A DNA stretch of 64,000 bases from an uncultured Victivallis sp. (GTDB taxonomy: Bacteria; Verrucomicrobiota; Lentisphaeria; Victivallales; Victivallaceae), in NCBI RefSeq assembly GCF_944391105.1, contig NZ_CALXSK010000001.1:62001-126000 (forward strand). Reading direction: 5' to 3'. A program made the position numbers and the translations under genes. The notes under the pieces were generated by a model, which did not search any database, was not told the origin of the DNA, and saw nothing but the letters and a program-made list of their open reading frames with translations. This document shows positions 1 to 9,133 of the stretch, in pieces. Position 1 is the stretch's first letter. The number at the start of each line of letters is the position of its first letter.

Positions 1-1872
1 TTGTTTCCCGTCAACTCTACGCCGATTGTGCTGCTTGCGGCAATTCTCCTCATTGCCTGGGGGTTCTACCGGCACGGCGCGGGAGTCGCGGAGCTGCCGT
101 CCTCCGCGCCCCGGTTCCATCTGTCGTCCAGAGGGGGGCTGTTTTTTTCGCTTCTGCTTGCGGTCGCGGGCTGTCTCTGGGGATTTTACATGCAGAAACG
201 CGCCTGCGACACTCTTTTTCTCTACTATTCCGACTGGGGAATCTATGCGGAACATTATCTGAAGCTGGCGTTTTCCGGAAGTGCGACGCTGCATGACTGG
301 CTTGTGGCGGGAGGCCACTGGAACGGCGCGATGAACCTGCTGATGACGGCGGCGCTCCGTCTCGCACCCGTACCGGAAACCGTGTTTCTCATGAACAGCG
401 CCATGATTTATTCCGCCGTTCCGCTGGTCTATCTGCTGGGGAGGCAGTTGAAACTGCCTCCCGGGGCGGCGGCGGCATTTTCCGTTTTATTTTTCTTCAC
501 TCCGGTGGTGAGCAATCAACCGCTGTCGCTGTTTTACGGATTTCATCCGATCAATCTGCTGCCGAGTTGTTTTCTGCTTTTCTTTCTTTTCCGGGAGCGG
601 AAAAGGAACGTGGCGGCAGCGGTGATCGCGCTGCTCACGCTCTGCATTCAGGAGACCGCGACGATTTTCTGGTTCGGTTATGCGCTTGTGCTCGCGGCGG
701 AACGGAAATACCTCCGGGCTGTGCTGCTCGGCGGCGCGATGGTGCTGCTCTTCTACTGCCTCAGTCACTGGGTGATCCCGGGGGCGGGAACGGCTTCCGG
801 CGAAAATTACAATCAGATGTTCCACTACTCCCAGCTCGGAAACACGCCGCTGGAGGTGGTGCTCTCTCCCATTCTCAAGCCGGGGGCGTTCTGGCGGACA
901 CTTCTGGCGCTGAACAATCTGGAGTTTGTGCTGTTTCTTTCTTTACCGTTTCTCTTTTTCCTGCGCAGCTCTCCGAAGTTGCTGCTCGCGGGAGTGCCGC
1001 TGCTGGCCGGAGTCTGCCTGCAATCGAGCCGCGATCTTCAGAACACGGTGCTTCAATACGGAGTCGAGTTGAACTGCCTGGTGGTGACGGCGGCGATTTT
1101 CGGTGCGGGAAGGCTGTTTGCGGCGCGCGGCAAACGACAATTGTTCGGGGCGTTCACCGCAGTGCTCTTCGGGGTTTTCGCACTTTACCTGCTGACGGGG
1201 CGGAGCGCATTTCTCGGGAAGTACCCATTCTCCATCATCGCCGAGCGTCCGGAAAGCGGCAAAGTCATCGATTATCTGAAATCCGCCCTGCCGCCCGGCG
1301 CGACGGTGCACGCCACGCAACGTCTGCGGGCGCAGCTGCTGTTCGATCATCCGACCCGCGCACCGGAGGAACCGGCAGAACCGGAAGCATACTATCTGCT
1401 GGAAGCACAGCCGGGAGCGGAGAGTGAACGGATCCATGAGACGCTTCTGAAGGATCCGGCGATTGTGCCGGTCACATCTGCGAACTGGTACGGGTATGAA
1501 TTCGTCGTATTCCGCAAACTGTCGTCCCCCGTTGCGCCTCCTGCTCTGCCGTTCCTGTTCAAAATGACGCAGGAGGAGTATGAGAAATCCGGAATCCCGC
1601 TCAAATTCGATTCCGAAACCTTCTCCGTGCGGCTGCAGATGTCGGAACGTGCGTTGCGTTTTCTCTTCCGGCTTGAGCAAAAGGCGGAAGGGAAGTTCCG
1701 TTTTCTGATCCGCCTCGCCGTTGGAGAAAACCAGTTTGTCCGGTCGGTCACGTTCGCCAATGGGCTTCGGGCCGTCTCCCTGGTCGAACCGGGGACCGTG
1801 TTTCTGGTCGAAATCCCGATCTCCACGAACGCCGGGCAGCTCGCGGTCGATATCCGGGAAGAGCGCCGCTGA
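1..1872 (+). CDS. DUF2079-like polytopic membrane protein
   Basis: Predicted inner-membrane protein of 623 residues as seen; a TTG at base 1 can start it, but the gene may begin before the window. About ten hydrophobic segments fill residues 5-420, followed by a soluble C-terminal part of about 200 residues. The early motif YYSDWGIYAEHYLKLAF, placed after the second membrane segment, resembles the acidic first loop of DUF2079 and other GT-C-fold membrane proteins, in which an Asp in this loop is often catalytic. A lipid-linked sugar transferase role is therefore possible but inferred. It ends 173 bp before the convergent fucose isomerase, with a strong hairpin between them. Confidence is good for a membrane protein and moderate for the family. 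Confidence 0.6.
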   Translation: MFPVNSTPIVLLAAILLIAWGFYRHGAGVAELPSSAPRFHLSSRGGLFFSLLLAVAGCLWGFYMQKRACDTLFLYYSDWGIYAEHYLKLAFSGSATLHDWLVAGGHWNGAMNLLMTAALRLAPVPETVFLMNSAMIYSAVPLVYLLGRQLKLPPGAAAAFSVLFFFTPVVSNQPLSLFYGFHPINLLPSCFLLFFLFRERKRNVAAAVIALLTLCIQETATIFWFGYALVLAAERKYLRAVLLGGAMVLLFYCLSHWVIPGAGTASGENYNQMFHYSQLGNTPLEVVLSPILKPGAFWRTLLALNNLEFVLFLSLPFLFFLRSSPKLLLAGVPLLAGVCLQSSRDLQNTVLQYGVELNCLVVTAAIFGAGRLFAARGKRQLFGAFTAVLFGVFALYLLTGRSAFLGKYPFSIIAERPESGKVIDYLKSALPPGATVHATQRLRAQLLFDHPTRAPEEPAEPEAYYLLEAQPGAESERIHETLLKDPAIVPVTSANWYGYEFVVFRKLSSPVAPPALPFLFKMTQEEYEKSGIPLKFDSETFSVRLQMSERALRFLFRLEQKAEGKFRFLIRLAVGENQFVRSVTFANGLRAVSLVEPGTVFLVEIPISTNAGQLAVDIREERR

Positions 1873-1949
1873 ACAACGCAACGCAACAGCGGACCATGCT
1901 GAAAATCGCCTGCCGGAGTGTCCCGTTGCGGTCCGGATTATGCGCAGAG

Positions 1950-1987
1950 GAGCCTCATCGCAAAGCGCAATCTCTGCGATGAGGCTC
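1950..1987. terminator. Perfect 13-bp-arm hairpin between convergent genes
   Basis: GAGCCTCATCGCA at 1950-1962 is the exact reverse complement of 1975-1987, with a 12-nt loop. It sits between the stop of the DUF2079 gene and the stop of fucI, so it can serve as a two-way terminator or 3' end protector. Neither side has a U-tract, so intrinsic termination is not proven. Confidence 0.5.
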
Positions 1988-2045
1988 GATTCATGGAGAG
2001 ACCGGGAAGAGGAGAGAATCCCCCCTCCCCGATCGTCGCGCAAAG

Positions 2046-3800
2046 TCAGCGGTAGAGCGGCCCGAAGTTCGCGCAGGCGCGGTAGTCGGCTCCCTCCTTG
2101 TCCATGCCGAACGCATTCCACGCCGCCGGGCGGAAGATCTTCTCCTCCGGAACGTTGTGCATGCAGACCGGAATGCGCAGCATCGACGCGAGCGTGATGA
2201 GATCCGCGCCGATGTGTCCGTAGTTGAACGCACCGTGGTTCGCGCCCCAGTTCGCCATGACGCTGTACACATCCTTGAACGCGCCCTTGCCGGTCAGATT
2301 CGGCACGAACCAGGTGGTCGGCCAGCCCGGATCGGTGCGGTCGTCGATGATCTTGTGAACCTTTTCCGGCAGTTCGTACGTATACCCCTCGGCGATCTGC
2401 AGCACGGGGCCGAGCCCTTTTACGCGATTCAGGCGCGACATGGTGATCGGCATGCCGCCTTTCGACAGGAAGTGACTCGAAAAGCCGCCGCCGCGGAAAT
2501 AACCGAGGTTCGCCGGGACCCAGGAAGTCGCCTCGAGACACGCCTCCGCTTCTGCTTCTGAGAGTTCCCAGAACGGCTTCATGACCGGCTTGCCGCCGGC
2601 CGTCGCGCGGCCGGTCGCGTCCATCGTGGTCGCGCCGGAGTTGATGAGGTGAATCAGGCCCGGCACTTCGAGATCGTAACCGGTCGCTTTCTTCACGGCC
2701 TCGGGGCTCCAGTAGGTGCGCACGTCGCTGAACCCGGAGGCGCTGTTCGAGAGCAGGTGTCCGAAGAGCATTGCCGTGCCGTTCAGCGCGTCGTTTTCGG
2801 TCGCGAGGACGAACGCCTCGCGGATGCCGTTCCAGTCGAACGAGGAGTTCAGGATCGTCTCCATGAAATCTCCGTTCGGCATGTGGTCGGTCCACTGCCG
2901 CTGCCCCTGGAAGCCGCCCGCGATCGCGTTGTGCCCCTCGGCCTCCTCGCGGAATCCCTTCTCTGCGAGTTTCGGATTGCCGACCATGAGGTCACGCCCG
3001 ATCATCGTCATTTTGACGACATACTCCCAGATCTTCTCCTGCTGTTCGGGGGTCTTGCCGTTCGCGCCGTTGTAGACGTCCTCGCCCTGTCTGCAATGGG
3101 CTTTCGTCCAGGCGAGAGCGCGCTCAAACTCCTCTTCGTCGTAAATCTTCTCGTTCACGCGGCGGATGATTTCGCACATGTCGACCGATTCGCAGCGCAT
3201 GTTGAGGTACTCTTCAAAGAAATCCGGCTCGACGATCGAACCGGCGATGCCCATCGCAACGCTGCCCATCGAGAGATAGGATTTTCCGCGCATCATGCCG
3301 ACCGCGACGGCGGCCCGGGCGAAACGGAGAATTTTCTCGCGCACATCGTCGGGAATCGAAGTGTCTGCGGCAGCCTGCACGTCGCGCCCGTAGATGCCGA
3401 ACGCGGGGAGTCCTTTCTGCGCATGGGCGGCGAGCACCGCCGCGAGGTAGACCGCGCCGGGACGCTCCGTGCCGTTGAATCCCCAGACCGCCTTCTGGGT
3501 CAGCGGATCCATATCCATCGTCTCGGAGCCGTAGCACCAGCACGGCGTGACGGTCAGCGTGGCGGTGACGTTTTCGCGCGCAAACTTCGCAGCGCAGGCG
3601 GCGGCCTCGTTCACGCCGCCGATGGTCGTATCGGCGATCACGCACTCGACCGGTTTGCCGTTCGGATACTTCAGGGTTCCAATGAGTTCCGCAGCGGCTT
3701 TCGCCATGTTCATCGTCTGGACTTCGAGCGATTCACGGATTCCCTTGCGGCGCCCGTCGATGACCGGGCGGATCCCGATTTTCGGCATCACATTGACCAT
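2046..3800 (-). CDS. fucI: L-fucose isomerase
   Basis: Cytoplasmic ketol isomerase converting L-fucose to L-fuculose (often also D-arabinose to D-ribulose), Mn-dependent in the family. The protein is 584 residues, close to the 591 of E. coli FucI, and aligns from the N-terminal [13 protein letters not shown] block to the C-terminus. The [19 protein letters not shown] segment carries the metal-binding Asp region and [12 protein letters not shown] the conserved His region. The start chosen is the ATG at 3800, preceded by AGAGGTGG; an ATG at 3788 is the other option. No fuculokinase or fuculose-phosphate aldolase adjoins it, although an isomerase/kinase/aldolase operon lies 3 kb away. It appears monocistronic. 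Confidence 0.93.
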   Translation of the reverse strand: MVNVMPKIGIRPVIDGRRKGIRESLEVQTMNMAKAAAELIGTLKYPNGKPVECVIADTTIGGVNEAAACAAKFARENVTATLTVTPCWCYGSETMDMDPLTQKAVWGFNGTERPGAVYLAAVLAAHAQKGLPAFGIYGRDVQAAADTSIPDDVREKILRFARAAVAVGMMRGKSYLSMGSVAMGIAGSIVEPDFFEEYLNMRCESVDMCEIIRRVNEKIYDEEEFERALAWTKAHCRQGEDVYNGANGKTPEQQEKIWEYVVKMTMIGRDLMVGNPKLAEKGFREEAEGHNAIAGGFQGQRQWTDHMPNGDFMETILNSSFDWNGIREAFVLATENDALNGTAMLFGHLLSNSASGFSDVRTYWSPEAVKKATGYDLEVPGLIHLINSGATTMDATGRATAGGKPVMKPFWELSEAEAEACLEATSWVPANLGYFRGGGFSSHFLSKGGMPITMSRLNRVKGLGPVLQIAEGYTYELPEKVHKIIDDRTDPGWPTTWFVPNLTGKGAFKDVYSVMANWGANHGAFNYGHIGADLITLASMLRIPVCMHNVPEEKIFRPAAWNAFGMDKEGADYRACANFGPLYR

Positions 3801-3948
3801 TTTCCACCTCTTTTGTCTGGTTGCGGGATAAAAGTGTATACAGTTATAATAAACGTCCAAACGGCAAAATCAACATCCGAAATGAAAAAAAATCGATTTT
3901 TTCACATGCCGGTCGGTTTTTTCAAAATCCGGAATCCGGCAGGGAACG

Positions 3949-4944
3949 TCATTTCACAGGTTTTCCGTTCAGATCGAAATACGTGAGAGCGGTCTGCCGC
4001 CCCTGTGTGTCGTAGGAGGCGCTCCATCCGGCACAGCCGGCGGAATGGAGACACGGCTTCCCGTCAACGCCGAAAAACTCGCGCCGGACCAGGCGGCCCG
4101 CCGCGTCATACGAGTCGCGGAATCCTGCCACCTTTTCCACGGTCAGAGCCGGAGACTTGCCGTCGAGACCGAAATAGGAGGTCCGGACGGGGCGGTTGTT
4201 CCCGTCATATTCGACCGTCCAGCCGGCGACGCCGTTGATCGCGAGGCACGGTCTCCCCGCAGTGTCGAAGAACGCTTTCCTCACGAGGCGTCCCTTCTCA
4301 TCATAGGAATTCCGGTAGTCGGCGACCCCCTCCCGGGTCATCAGCAACGATTTGCCGTCCTTGTCGACATAGGCGAGCCGGATCTGCTGTCTGCGGTCGT
4401 CATAATCGGCGATCCAGCCGGCGGCTCCCTGCACCGCGTCATAGCACGGCTGGCCGTCAACCCCGAAAAAGAGACACTGAACCGGGCAGCCGCGGGAGTC
4501 ATAGCGGCTCCGGGTCTCTGCAACCCCTTCCCTGCTTAATATCAAAGATTTGCCGTCCAGTCCCAGATAGGCGATCCGGATTCGCAGCCCCTGCTCATTG
4601 TACTCGATCTCATACCCGGCCACGCCATTGTGGTCGAAACAGGGCTTCCCCTCGGCGTTGAGAAATTTTCTCTGATGGATGCGGCCGTTGGAATCGACCA
4701 GTTCCCGAAACATGGCCACCCCCGTCCGCGCCCGGTTTTCCGGGGAGAGAGAGACATACTGTTCACGCATTTTCGCCTTCACCGGAACGACGGGATTCTC
4801 CTCCGCAAAACATGGAGTTCCGGCACAGAGCGACATCGCCAGCAAAGCCGCCGCTCCGGAAAACCATCCCCGGCAACCATGCGAAAAACGCTGAGTACGA
4901 GACATTTGACCCCACTCCTCGACAACGAATTTCGACTTTTTCAT
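3949..4944 (-). CDS. Secreted protein with eight 33-residue RHS/WG-like repeats
   Basis: Protein of 331 residues with a long basic N-terminus and a hydrophobic stretch (GAAALLAMSLCAGTPCFA), suggesting Sec export; an internal Met at residue 14 gives a more usual signal peptide. The start at 4944 is supported by AGGAGG six bases upstream. From about residue 70 the chain is eight repeats of roughly 33 residues with the pattern YDxxGRxxRxxYFGxDGKPxxxxxxGVAGxxxx. Alternate units carry DGKSL and DGKPC, so the true period may be a pair. The pattern recalls WG/RHS-type beta repeats seen in bacterial surface proteins. No enzymatic residues are recognisable; function unknown. Confidence 0.7.
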   Translation of the reverse strand: MKKSKFVVEEWGQMSRTQRFSHGCRGWFSGAAALLAMSLCAGTPCFAEENPVVPVKAKMREQYVSLSPENRARTGVAMFRELVDSNGRIHQRKFLNAEGKPCFDHNGVAGYEIEYNEQGLRIRIAYLGLDGKSLILSREGVAETRSRYDSRGCPVQCLFFGVDGQPCYDAVQGAAGWIADYDDRRQQIRLAYVDKDGKSLLMTREGVADYRNSYDEKGRLVRKAFFDTAGRPCLAINGVAGWTVEYDGNNRPVRTSYFGLDGKSPALTVEKVAGFRDSYDAAGRLVRREFFGVDGKPCLHSAGCAGWSASYDTQGRQTALTYFDLNGKPVK

Positions 4945-5356
4945 TCTCACCTCCTGTTTTGGAAGAGTTTGAAATCTGCTTCGATTCAGTAAAGCCACCG
5001 GGCTTCTCATCCGGAACGTTCTTCGTCCCAGTTCTTTTCAGAAAAAAATAACACCCCTGCGGAGGAATTGCAAGCCGGGCCTGCCGCGCAATTCAAGAAA
5101 CGGCTCCCGGTCGGAAAGGGCTTCTCTCACGACCTGCCGCAGAAACGGGAGGAATTCGTATCGTATCTCGAAGAGGGCGAATGAAGGCATCACCTCCGAA
5201 CTCGATCTCACCGAACCGCGGGTCCGCCTGACGCCGCCGGCCGGGCTCAAAGGGGGGGGGACGCTGAAACCGTTGAAATCAACTTTTCGCCTTTGCTTTT
5301 TCACAAAAGCGTGGTACACTATACAACACGAAGCGGAATCAAAGGAGAAAGTCATC
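4945..5356. other. Intergenic region with possible gene remnant and G9 tract
   Basis: Between the divergent repeat protein and flavodoxin genes. Bases 5056-5184 read in one plus-strand frame as codon-like sequence ending at TGA (…EEFVSYLEEGE), and the next frame continues codon-like to about 5280 (ELDLTEPRVRLTPPAGLKGGG). This could be a frameshifted C-terminal remnant of a lost gene, though no start, RBS or family is visible. A run of nine G occurs at 5252-5260. The flavodoxin promoter lies at the right end. Confidence 0.3.
5293..5320 (+). promoter_or_regulatory. Candidate promoter of the flavodoxin gene
   Basis: TTGCTT (5293-5298), 16-bp spacer, TACACT (5315-5320), 36 bp before the ATG. It fits the TTGCNT/TANNNT pattern of other candidate promoters here. 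Confidence 0.4.
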
Positions 5357-5851
5357 ATGAAAATTTCCATTCTCTACTTCAGCCAGACCGGCAACACCCG
5401 CACCATGGCGGAGGTCGTCGCAGAGGGAGCGCGCGCCGTGCCCGGCGTCGAAGTCGGCCTCTTCCCGCTCGATGCGATCGACAAGGAGTTTCTCGACGCG
5501 AGCAAGGCGGTCTTTTTCGGCACGCCGACCTACCTGGCCAGCACCTGCTGGCAGTGGAAGAAGTGGTTCGACGAACCCGCGCCCTGTCCGCTCGGCGGCA
5601 AACTCGGCGCGGTCTTCGCCACGGCCAACTTTGCGCAGGGCGGAGCCGACATCGCGCTCCAGACGCTGCTCTGTCACATGCTGGTCAAGGGAATGCTGGT
5701 CTACTCGGGAGGCGGAGCCTGCGGTTCGCCCTACACGCACCTCGGAGCAGTCGCGCTGCGGGAGAATTTTGAAGAGAGCAAAGCGATGTTCCGCATCTTC
5801 GGGGAGCGTGTCGCGCGCAAGGCGCTGGAGCTCTTTCCGGAGGGAAAATGA
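5357..5851 (+). CDS. Flavodoxin-family protein
   Basis: Cytoplasmic FMN-binding protein of 164 residues. The phosphate-binding loop SQTGNTRTMAE lies at residues 8-18, right after the first beta strand (KISILYF). The segment FFGTPTYLASTCWQWKKW corresponds to the second flavin loop and TANFAQGGADIALQTL to the later conserved strand and helix, as in WrbA/NAD(P)H-quinone-oxidoreductase-like flavodoxin folds. The ATG is preceded by AAAGGAG. It is translationally coupled (ATGA overlap) to the next gene, a DUF6624-like protein. Electron-transfer or quinone-reductase partner unknown. Confidence 0.85.
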   Translation: MKISILYFSQTGNTRTMAEVVAEGARAVPGVEVGLFPLDAIDKEFLDASKAVFFGTPTYLASTCWQWKKWFDEPAPCPLGGKLGAVFATANFAQGGADIALQTLLCHMLVKGMLVYSGGGACGSPYTHLGAVALRENFEESKAMFRIFGERVARKALELFPEGK

Positions 5852-6456
5852 GCGATCCCGCGCCGAAAGGCGAAACGGTTGCGGCGCGTCTTGTCGCGCT
5901 CCGCGACCGCGATGAGAAAATGCGCCGCCACCTGCTTGAAGCGGGGCGGCTTTTCGAGGGATACTGCCCCGAGATGGAACAAGTCCATCTCGAAAATGCG
6001 GCGGAACTGGAGAAAATCATCGCTGAATTCGGCTATCCCTCCGTCTCGAGAGCCGGGCGCGAAGCGTCCGATGCGGCGTGGCTCGTCATCCAGCACGCGA
6101 TCAGCCGTCCGGAATTCATGCGCCGGATGCTGAAAATCCTGCAAAAGCTCCCCGCAGGTGAAGTCGATCCGTGCAACCTCGCCCGCCTCGAGGACCGTAT
6201 CCGCATGTACGAGGGGCTGCCGCAGCGGTACGGCACGCAGTTCGACTGGGATGACGATGGAAAGCTCTCGCCAGTGCTGCACGATCCGGTTGCCGAGGTC
6301 GACCGCCGCCGCCGCGAACTCGGCATGGAGTCGCTCGCGGAGGCGACTGAACGCTTCCGGAAGAATCAGGAGTTCACGCCGGACCCGGCGTTTCTCGAAC
6401 GCTATCGGCGGGGGTATCGCGAATGGCTCATCCGAACCGGCTGGCGGAAGCCATGA
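5848..6456 (+). CDS. DUF6624-like protein
   Basis: Protein of 202 residues, no signal peptide or membrane segment. The core SDAAWLVIQHAISRPEFMRRML followed by LEDRIRMYEGLPQRYGTQF is the hallmark of DUF6624 (an AAWL-QH helix and a Q-RYGTQ motif). The ATG overlaps the flavodoxin stop by four bases, so the two are made from one message. Function of the family is not established. Convergent with the kinase gene that ends 2 bp later. Confidence 0.7.
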   Translation: MSDPAPKGETVAARLVALRDRDEKMRRHLLEAGRLFEGYCPEMEQVHLENAAELEKIIAEFGYPSVSRAGREASDAAWLVIQHAISRPEFMRRMLKILQKLPAGEVDPCNLARLEDRIRMYEGLPQRYGTQFDWDDDGKLSPVLHDPVAEVDRRRRELGMESLAEATERFRKNQEFTPDPAFLERYRRGYREWLIRTGWRKP

Positions 6457-6458
6457 AC

Positions 6459-7466
6459 TCAGAACTTCTCGAACGCGCATCCGTTCAGGTGCGCTTCGAG
6501 CTCCCGGAACGGAACCGCGCCGCCGGAAGCGGTCGGGTGCTTCAGATTGAAGTAACTGCTTGCGGAGCCGATCCGAAGCGCGGTTTCCAACGGCAGACGT
6601 TTTGCGAGCGCATAAAGCAGCCCTGCGGCAAACGCGTCCCCTGCGCCATTTCGCCCGGCGATCTCCTCCGGCCCGATGCGGCATGCGGGAGAAACGCAGA
6701 ACTCCCCCCTGCGCGTCCGCGCCGCCGCCCCTTCCGGAAAGTGGATGACGGCCACGTCGCCGATTCCCAGCGCAAACAGCCGTGCGAACGACTCCGGAAA
6801 CCGCTCTTTGTGCAGAGCACCGTCTTCCCCGCGCAACGCAACCCCCGTACAGCAGGAAGCCTCGATCTCGTTCGCAATCAGGATGTCTGTGTATGGAAAT
6901 GCCGCCTGCGCCGCAGGCAGAAACCCCTCCGGGGCTCCGGAGACGAAGTCGACCACCGTGCGGAATCCGCGTTCCCGCATCGAAGCGAGCAACCGCGCCG
7001 CACCGGTTCCATATTCCGGATCCGGTGCATCGAGCGACGGCAGAAGCAGCAAATAACCGAGATAGAAGAACTCCGCCGGGCAGTCGACCGCCTCGAAATC
7101 CTGCGCCGACAACCGCCGGTCCGCCCCTGCCGCATGAAAAAACGTCCGGCTGCCGGGCGCGGAAATCACATCCGTATATGCGGTCGGCATTCCCGGAGTA
7201 CGCAATAGAAACGTCGTATCGACGCCGCGTTTCGCTGCCTCGGATCGCAGAAAATCGCCTTCTGTGTCGTCGCCGATTCTTCCGGCCGCGTAGAGCGGAA
7301 ACTCCGGATCCATCGCCGCCAGATCGAACAGTACATTGGCCGGACCTCCCCCCGGGGCACACTCTTCGGCGAAGATGGAGGCGAGATTCCCCTCCCCCGG
7401 CCAGCGGTCGACCTGCTTGATCCGGTCGACGATCCAGTTTCCCGCACAGAGGATTCCGTCACGCAT
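6459..7466 (-). CDS. PfkB-family sugar kinase
   Basis: Ribokinase-fold kinase of 335 residues that phosphorylates a sugar or ketose with ATP. Seen are the N-terminal GGGPANVLFDLA substrate-binding motif at about residues 35-47, the FFHAAGAD region, and the C-terminal GRNGAGDAFAAGLLYAL signature with the catalytic Asp in GAGD. Start at ATG 7466; the gene overlaps the end of the upstream lyxose-isomerase-like gene by 8 bp, so it is the third gene of an aldolase-isomerase-kinase operon. Context suggests a ketose kinase feeding the aldolase. Substrate is inferred, not shown by sequence. Confidence 0.82.
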   Translation of the reverse strand: MRDGILCAGNWIVDRIKQVDRWPGEGNLASIFAEECAPGGGPANVLFDLAAMDPEFPLYAAGRIGDDTEGDFLRSEAAKRGVDTTFLLRTPGMPTAYTDVISAPGSRTFFHAAGADRRLSAQDFEAVDCPAEFFYLGYLLLLPSLDAPDPEYGTGAARLLASMRERGFRTVVDFVSGAPEGFLPAAQAAFPYTDILIANEIEASCCTGVALRGEDGALHKERFPESFARLFALGIGDVAVIHFPEGAAARTRRGEFCVSPACRIGPEEIAGRNGAGDAFAAGLLYALAKRLPLETALRIGSASSYFNLKHPTASGGAVPFRELEAHLNGCAFEKF

Positions 7467-8160
7467 CGCTCGAGCCTCCGAAGAGTCTCCGGTAATCGGC
7501 GGCGAGCAGATACTCCATCTCCTCATCCTCCTCGATCGGATCGAACCGGATCACTCCGCCGGGAAAACAGTTGTCGTTCGCATCGTCATTGACCATCGAC
7601 ACTTCGCCGACCATGACCGTCCCGCTGCCGGGTTCTCCCCAGAATGAATGAGCGTGAACCGGCTCGAAGCAGACGCTCTCCCCCGGTGTCAGAACGAGCC
7701 GGTCACCGCTGTTCATACGCCGTCTGATGCCGTCGACCGCGATCTCGAACGGGCCGCCGACCACGGCCGAACGCTCCGGATCCGCCCGGTGGAGCTCAAT
7801 GACCAGATTCCCGCCCGCGCGCACAATGATGTCCTCGCGTTTGCGCCAGTGAAAATGGCACGGCGTAACCTGGCTCTCGCGAACCATCATGATCTTCTCG
7901 GCGTAAGGTTTCGGATAACGGATGGAACCGGCCCGGCCGTTCCGCAGCGTGAAGAGCAGCAAACCTGTGCGCAGAAACTCCTCCTCTCCGAACCCGGTGA
8001 CATCCCAGCCGAGTTCAAGGTCGAAAATTTCCGCGGCCTCCACCCTCTTCCTCTCCCACTCCTCCCGGCGGAAAAATGCGAAAGGCGGCAGATGAAAATT
8101 CTGTTCCGCGAAAAACGCCATCGCCTCGCGGATCGCGCGATTGATCGTAGAACGCTTCAT
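7459..8160 (-). CDS. D-lyxose/D-mannose isomerase-like cupin protein
   Basis: Protein of 233 residues resembling the D-lyxose ketol-isomerase (YdaE/EcSI-like) family: small metal-dependent cupin isomerases interconverting D-lyxose and D-xylulose and often D-mannose and D-fructose. The metal-binding cupin motif is visible as QVTPCHFHWRKREDIIV (two His and a Glu), with the second His at FEPVHAHSFWGE. Start ATG 8160 follows GGGGTGAGG. It sits 4 bp after the class II aldolase and overlaps the kinase, matching an isomerase-kinase-aldolase catabolic order. The exact sugar cannot be read from the sequence. Confidence 0.8.
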   Translation of the reverse strand: MKRSTINRAIREAMAFFAEQNFHLPPFAFFRREEWERKRVEAAEIFDLELGWDVTGFGEEEFLRTGLLLFTLRNGRAGSIRYPKPYAEKIMMVRESQVTPCHFHWRKREDIIVRAGGNLVIELHRADPERSAVVGGPFEIAVDGIRRRMNSGDRLVLTPGESVCFEPVHAHSFWGEPGSGTVMVGEVSMVNDDANDNCFPGGVIRFDPIEEDEEMEYLLAADYRRLFGGSSDA

Positions 8161-8164
8161 TGCC

Positions 8165-9034
8165 TCACCCCTTCCGGTTGCTGCCGAAAAGCCGGATCTT
8201 GCGGCGCATGACCTCGCGCACGGCCGCCTCGGCGGGACGGCAGACGGCGGAGTTGTGAACGGAATAGTTCGGCGCTTTTCCGAGTTCCGCCACCACACTC
8301 CGATGCCACGCATCCATGATCTCCGAGCAGATGTTGATCTTCGCGATTCCATGAGCGATCGCGGCGCGGATCTGATCTTCCGGAGTGCCGCTGCCACCAT
8401 GCAGCACAAGCGGCACCGGTGAGATCCGGTTGATCTTGTCAAGCAACCCGATCTGCAACTCCGGCGCGGTCGCATAGACGCCGTGCGCGGTACCGATCGA
8501 CACCGCCAGCGCATCGCAATGGCTGCGTTCGACGAATTCAGCCACCCGGTCAGGCTCGGTATAGGCGCTGCCGGAGCTGTTTCCGCCGAGTTCCGCTTCG
8601 CCGCCGGCGGAGGCGGAACCGACATGCCCGAGTTCCGCCTCGACACCGACGCCGCGCCGACGCAGCGCCTCGCAGACACGCCGGGTCGCGGCGACGTTCT
8701 CTTCGAACGGCAGCGCCGACGAGTCGATCATCACGCCGGTGAAGCCGGCTTCCGCACAGCGCACGCACGCCTCCAGACTCGAACCGTGATCGAGCATGAG
8801 ACAGACCGGCACTTTCGCGCCGAGCGCCGCACGGAATGCGAGAGCCGCCCAGTCGCCGAGTCGTTCTCCCTCAAAATCGAATTCGACTCCCGCGAGGATC
8901 ACGGGGGAGTTCTCCTCCTCGGCAACTTCAACGGCGCTGCGGATCATCGCCATATTCTGGGTGTCGAAGAGCGGAACAGCGTAACGGCTGCGGCGGGCAT
9001 CCTGAAGCATTTCACGCAGAGAGACTACGGACAT
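8165..9034 (-). CDS. Class II (zinc) ketose-bisphosphate aldolase family protein
   Basis: TIM-barrel aldolase of 289 residues in the FbaA/GatY/KbaY family. The zinc-binding and catalytic region is CLMLDHGSSLEACVRCAEAGF (Asp and His), followed by the GVEAELGHVG segment with a conserved Glu and His. LVLHGGSGTPEDQIRAAIAHG carries the phosphate-binding Gly-rich loop and the His zinc ligand, and KINICSEI follows as in the family. Start ATG 9034 is preceded by AGGAGG. First gene of a three-gene sugar operon, divergent from an AraC regulator that probably controls it. Likely cleaves a ketose (bis)phosphate made by the downstream kinase. Confidence 0.87.
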   Translation of the reverse strand: MSVVSLREMLQDARRSRYAVPLFDTQNMAMIRSAVEVAEEENSPVILAGVEFDFEGERLGDWAALAFRAALGAKVPVCLMLDHGSSLEACVRCAEAGFTGVMIDSSALPFEENVAATRRVCEALRRRGVGVEAELGHVGSASAGGEAELGGNSSGSAYTEPDRVAEFVERSHCDALAVSIGTAHGVYATAPELQIGLLDKINRISPVPLVLHGGSGTPEDQIRAAIAHGIAKINICSEIMDAWHRSVVAELGKAPNYSVHNSAVCRPAEAAVREVMRRKIRLFGSNRKG

Positions 9035-9133
9035 GATGAAAATCCTCCTGTACAATCCTGTTTCTGGGGGAAATATAGTTCGATCGCGTAATTTTACTCT
9101 TGATTTTTTCGTGAATTATGATACTTTTTTGGC

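Noticed and set aside
943-2895. 650-codon minus-strand frame across the DUF2079 gene and fucI end
   Set aside because: It runs through two recognised genes and its product is Arg-rich with no fold-like pattern.
3835-3842. TGTATACA palindrome upstream of fucI as an operator
   Set aside because: Eight bases only and easily random in an AT-rich spacer; too weak to list as a site.
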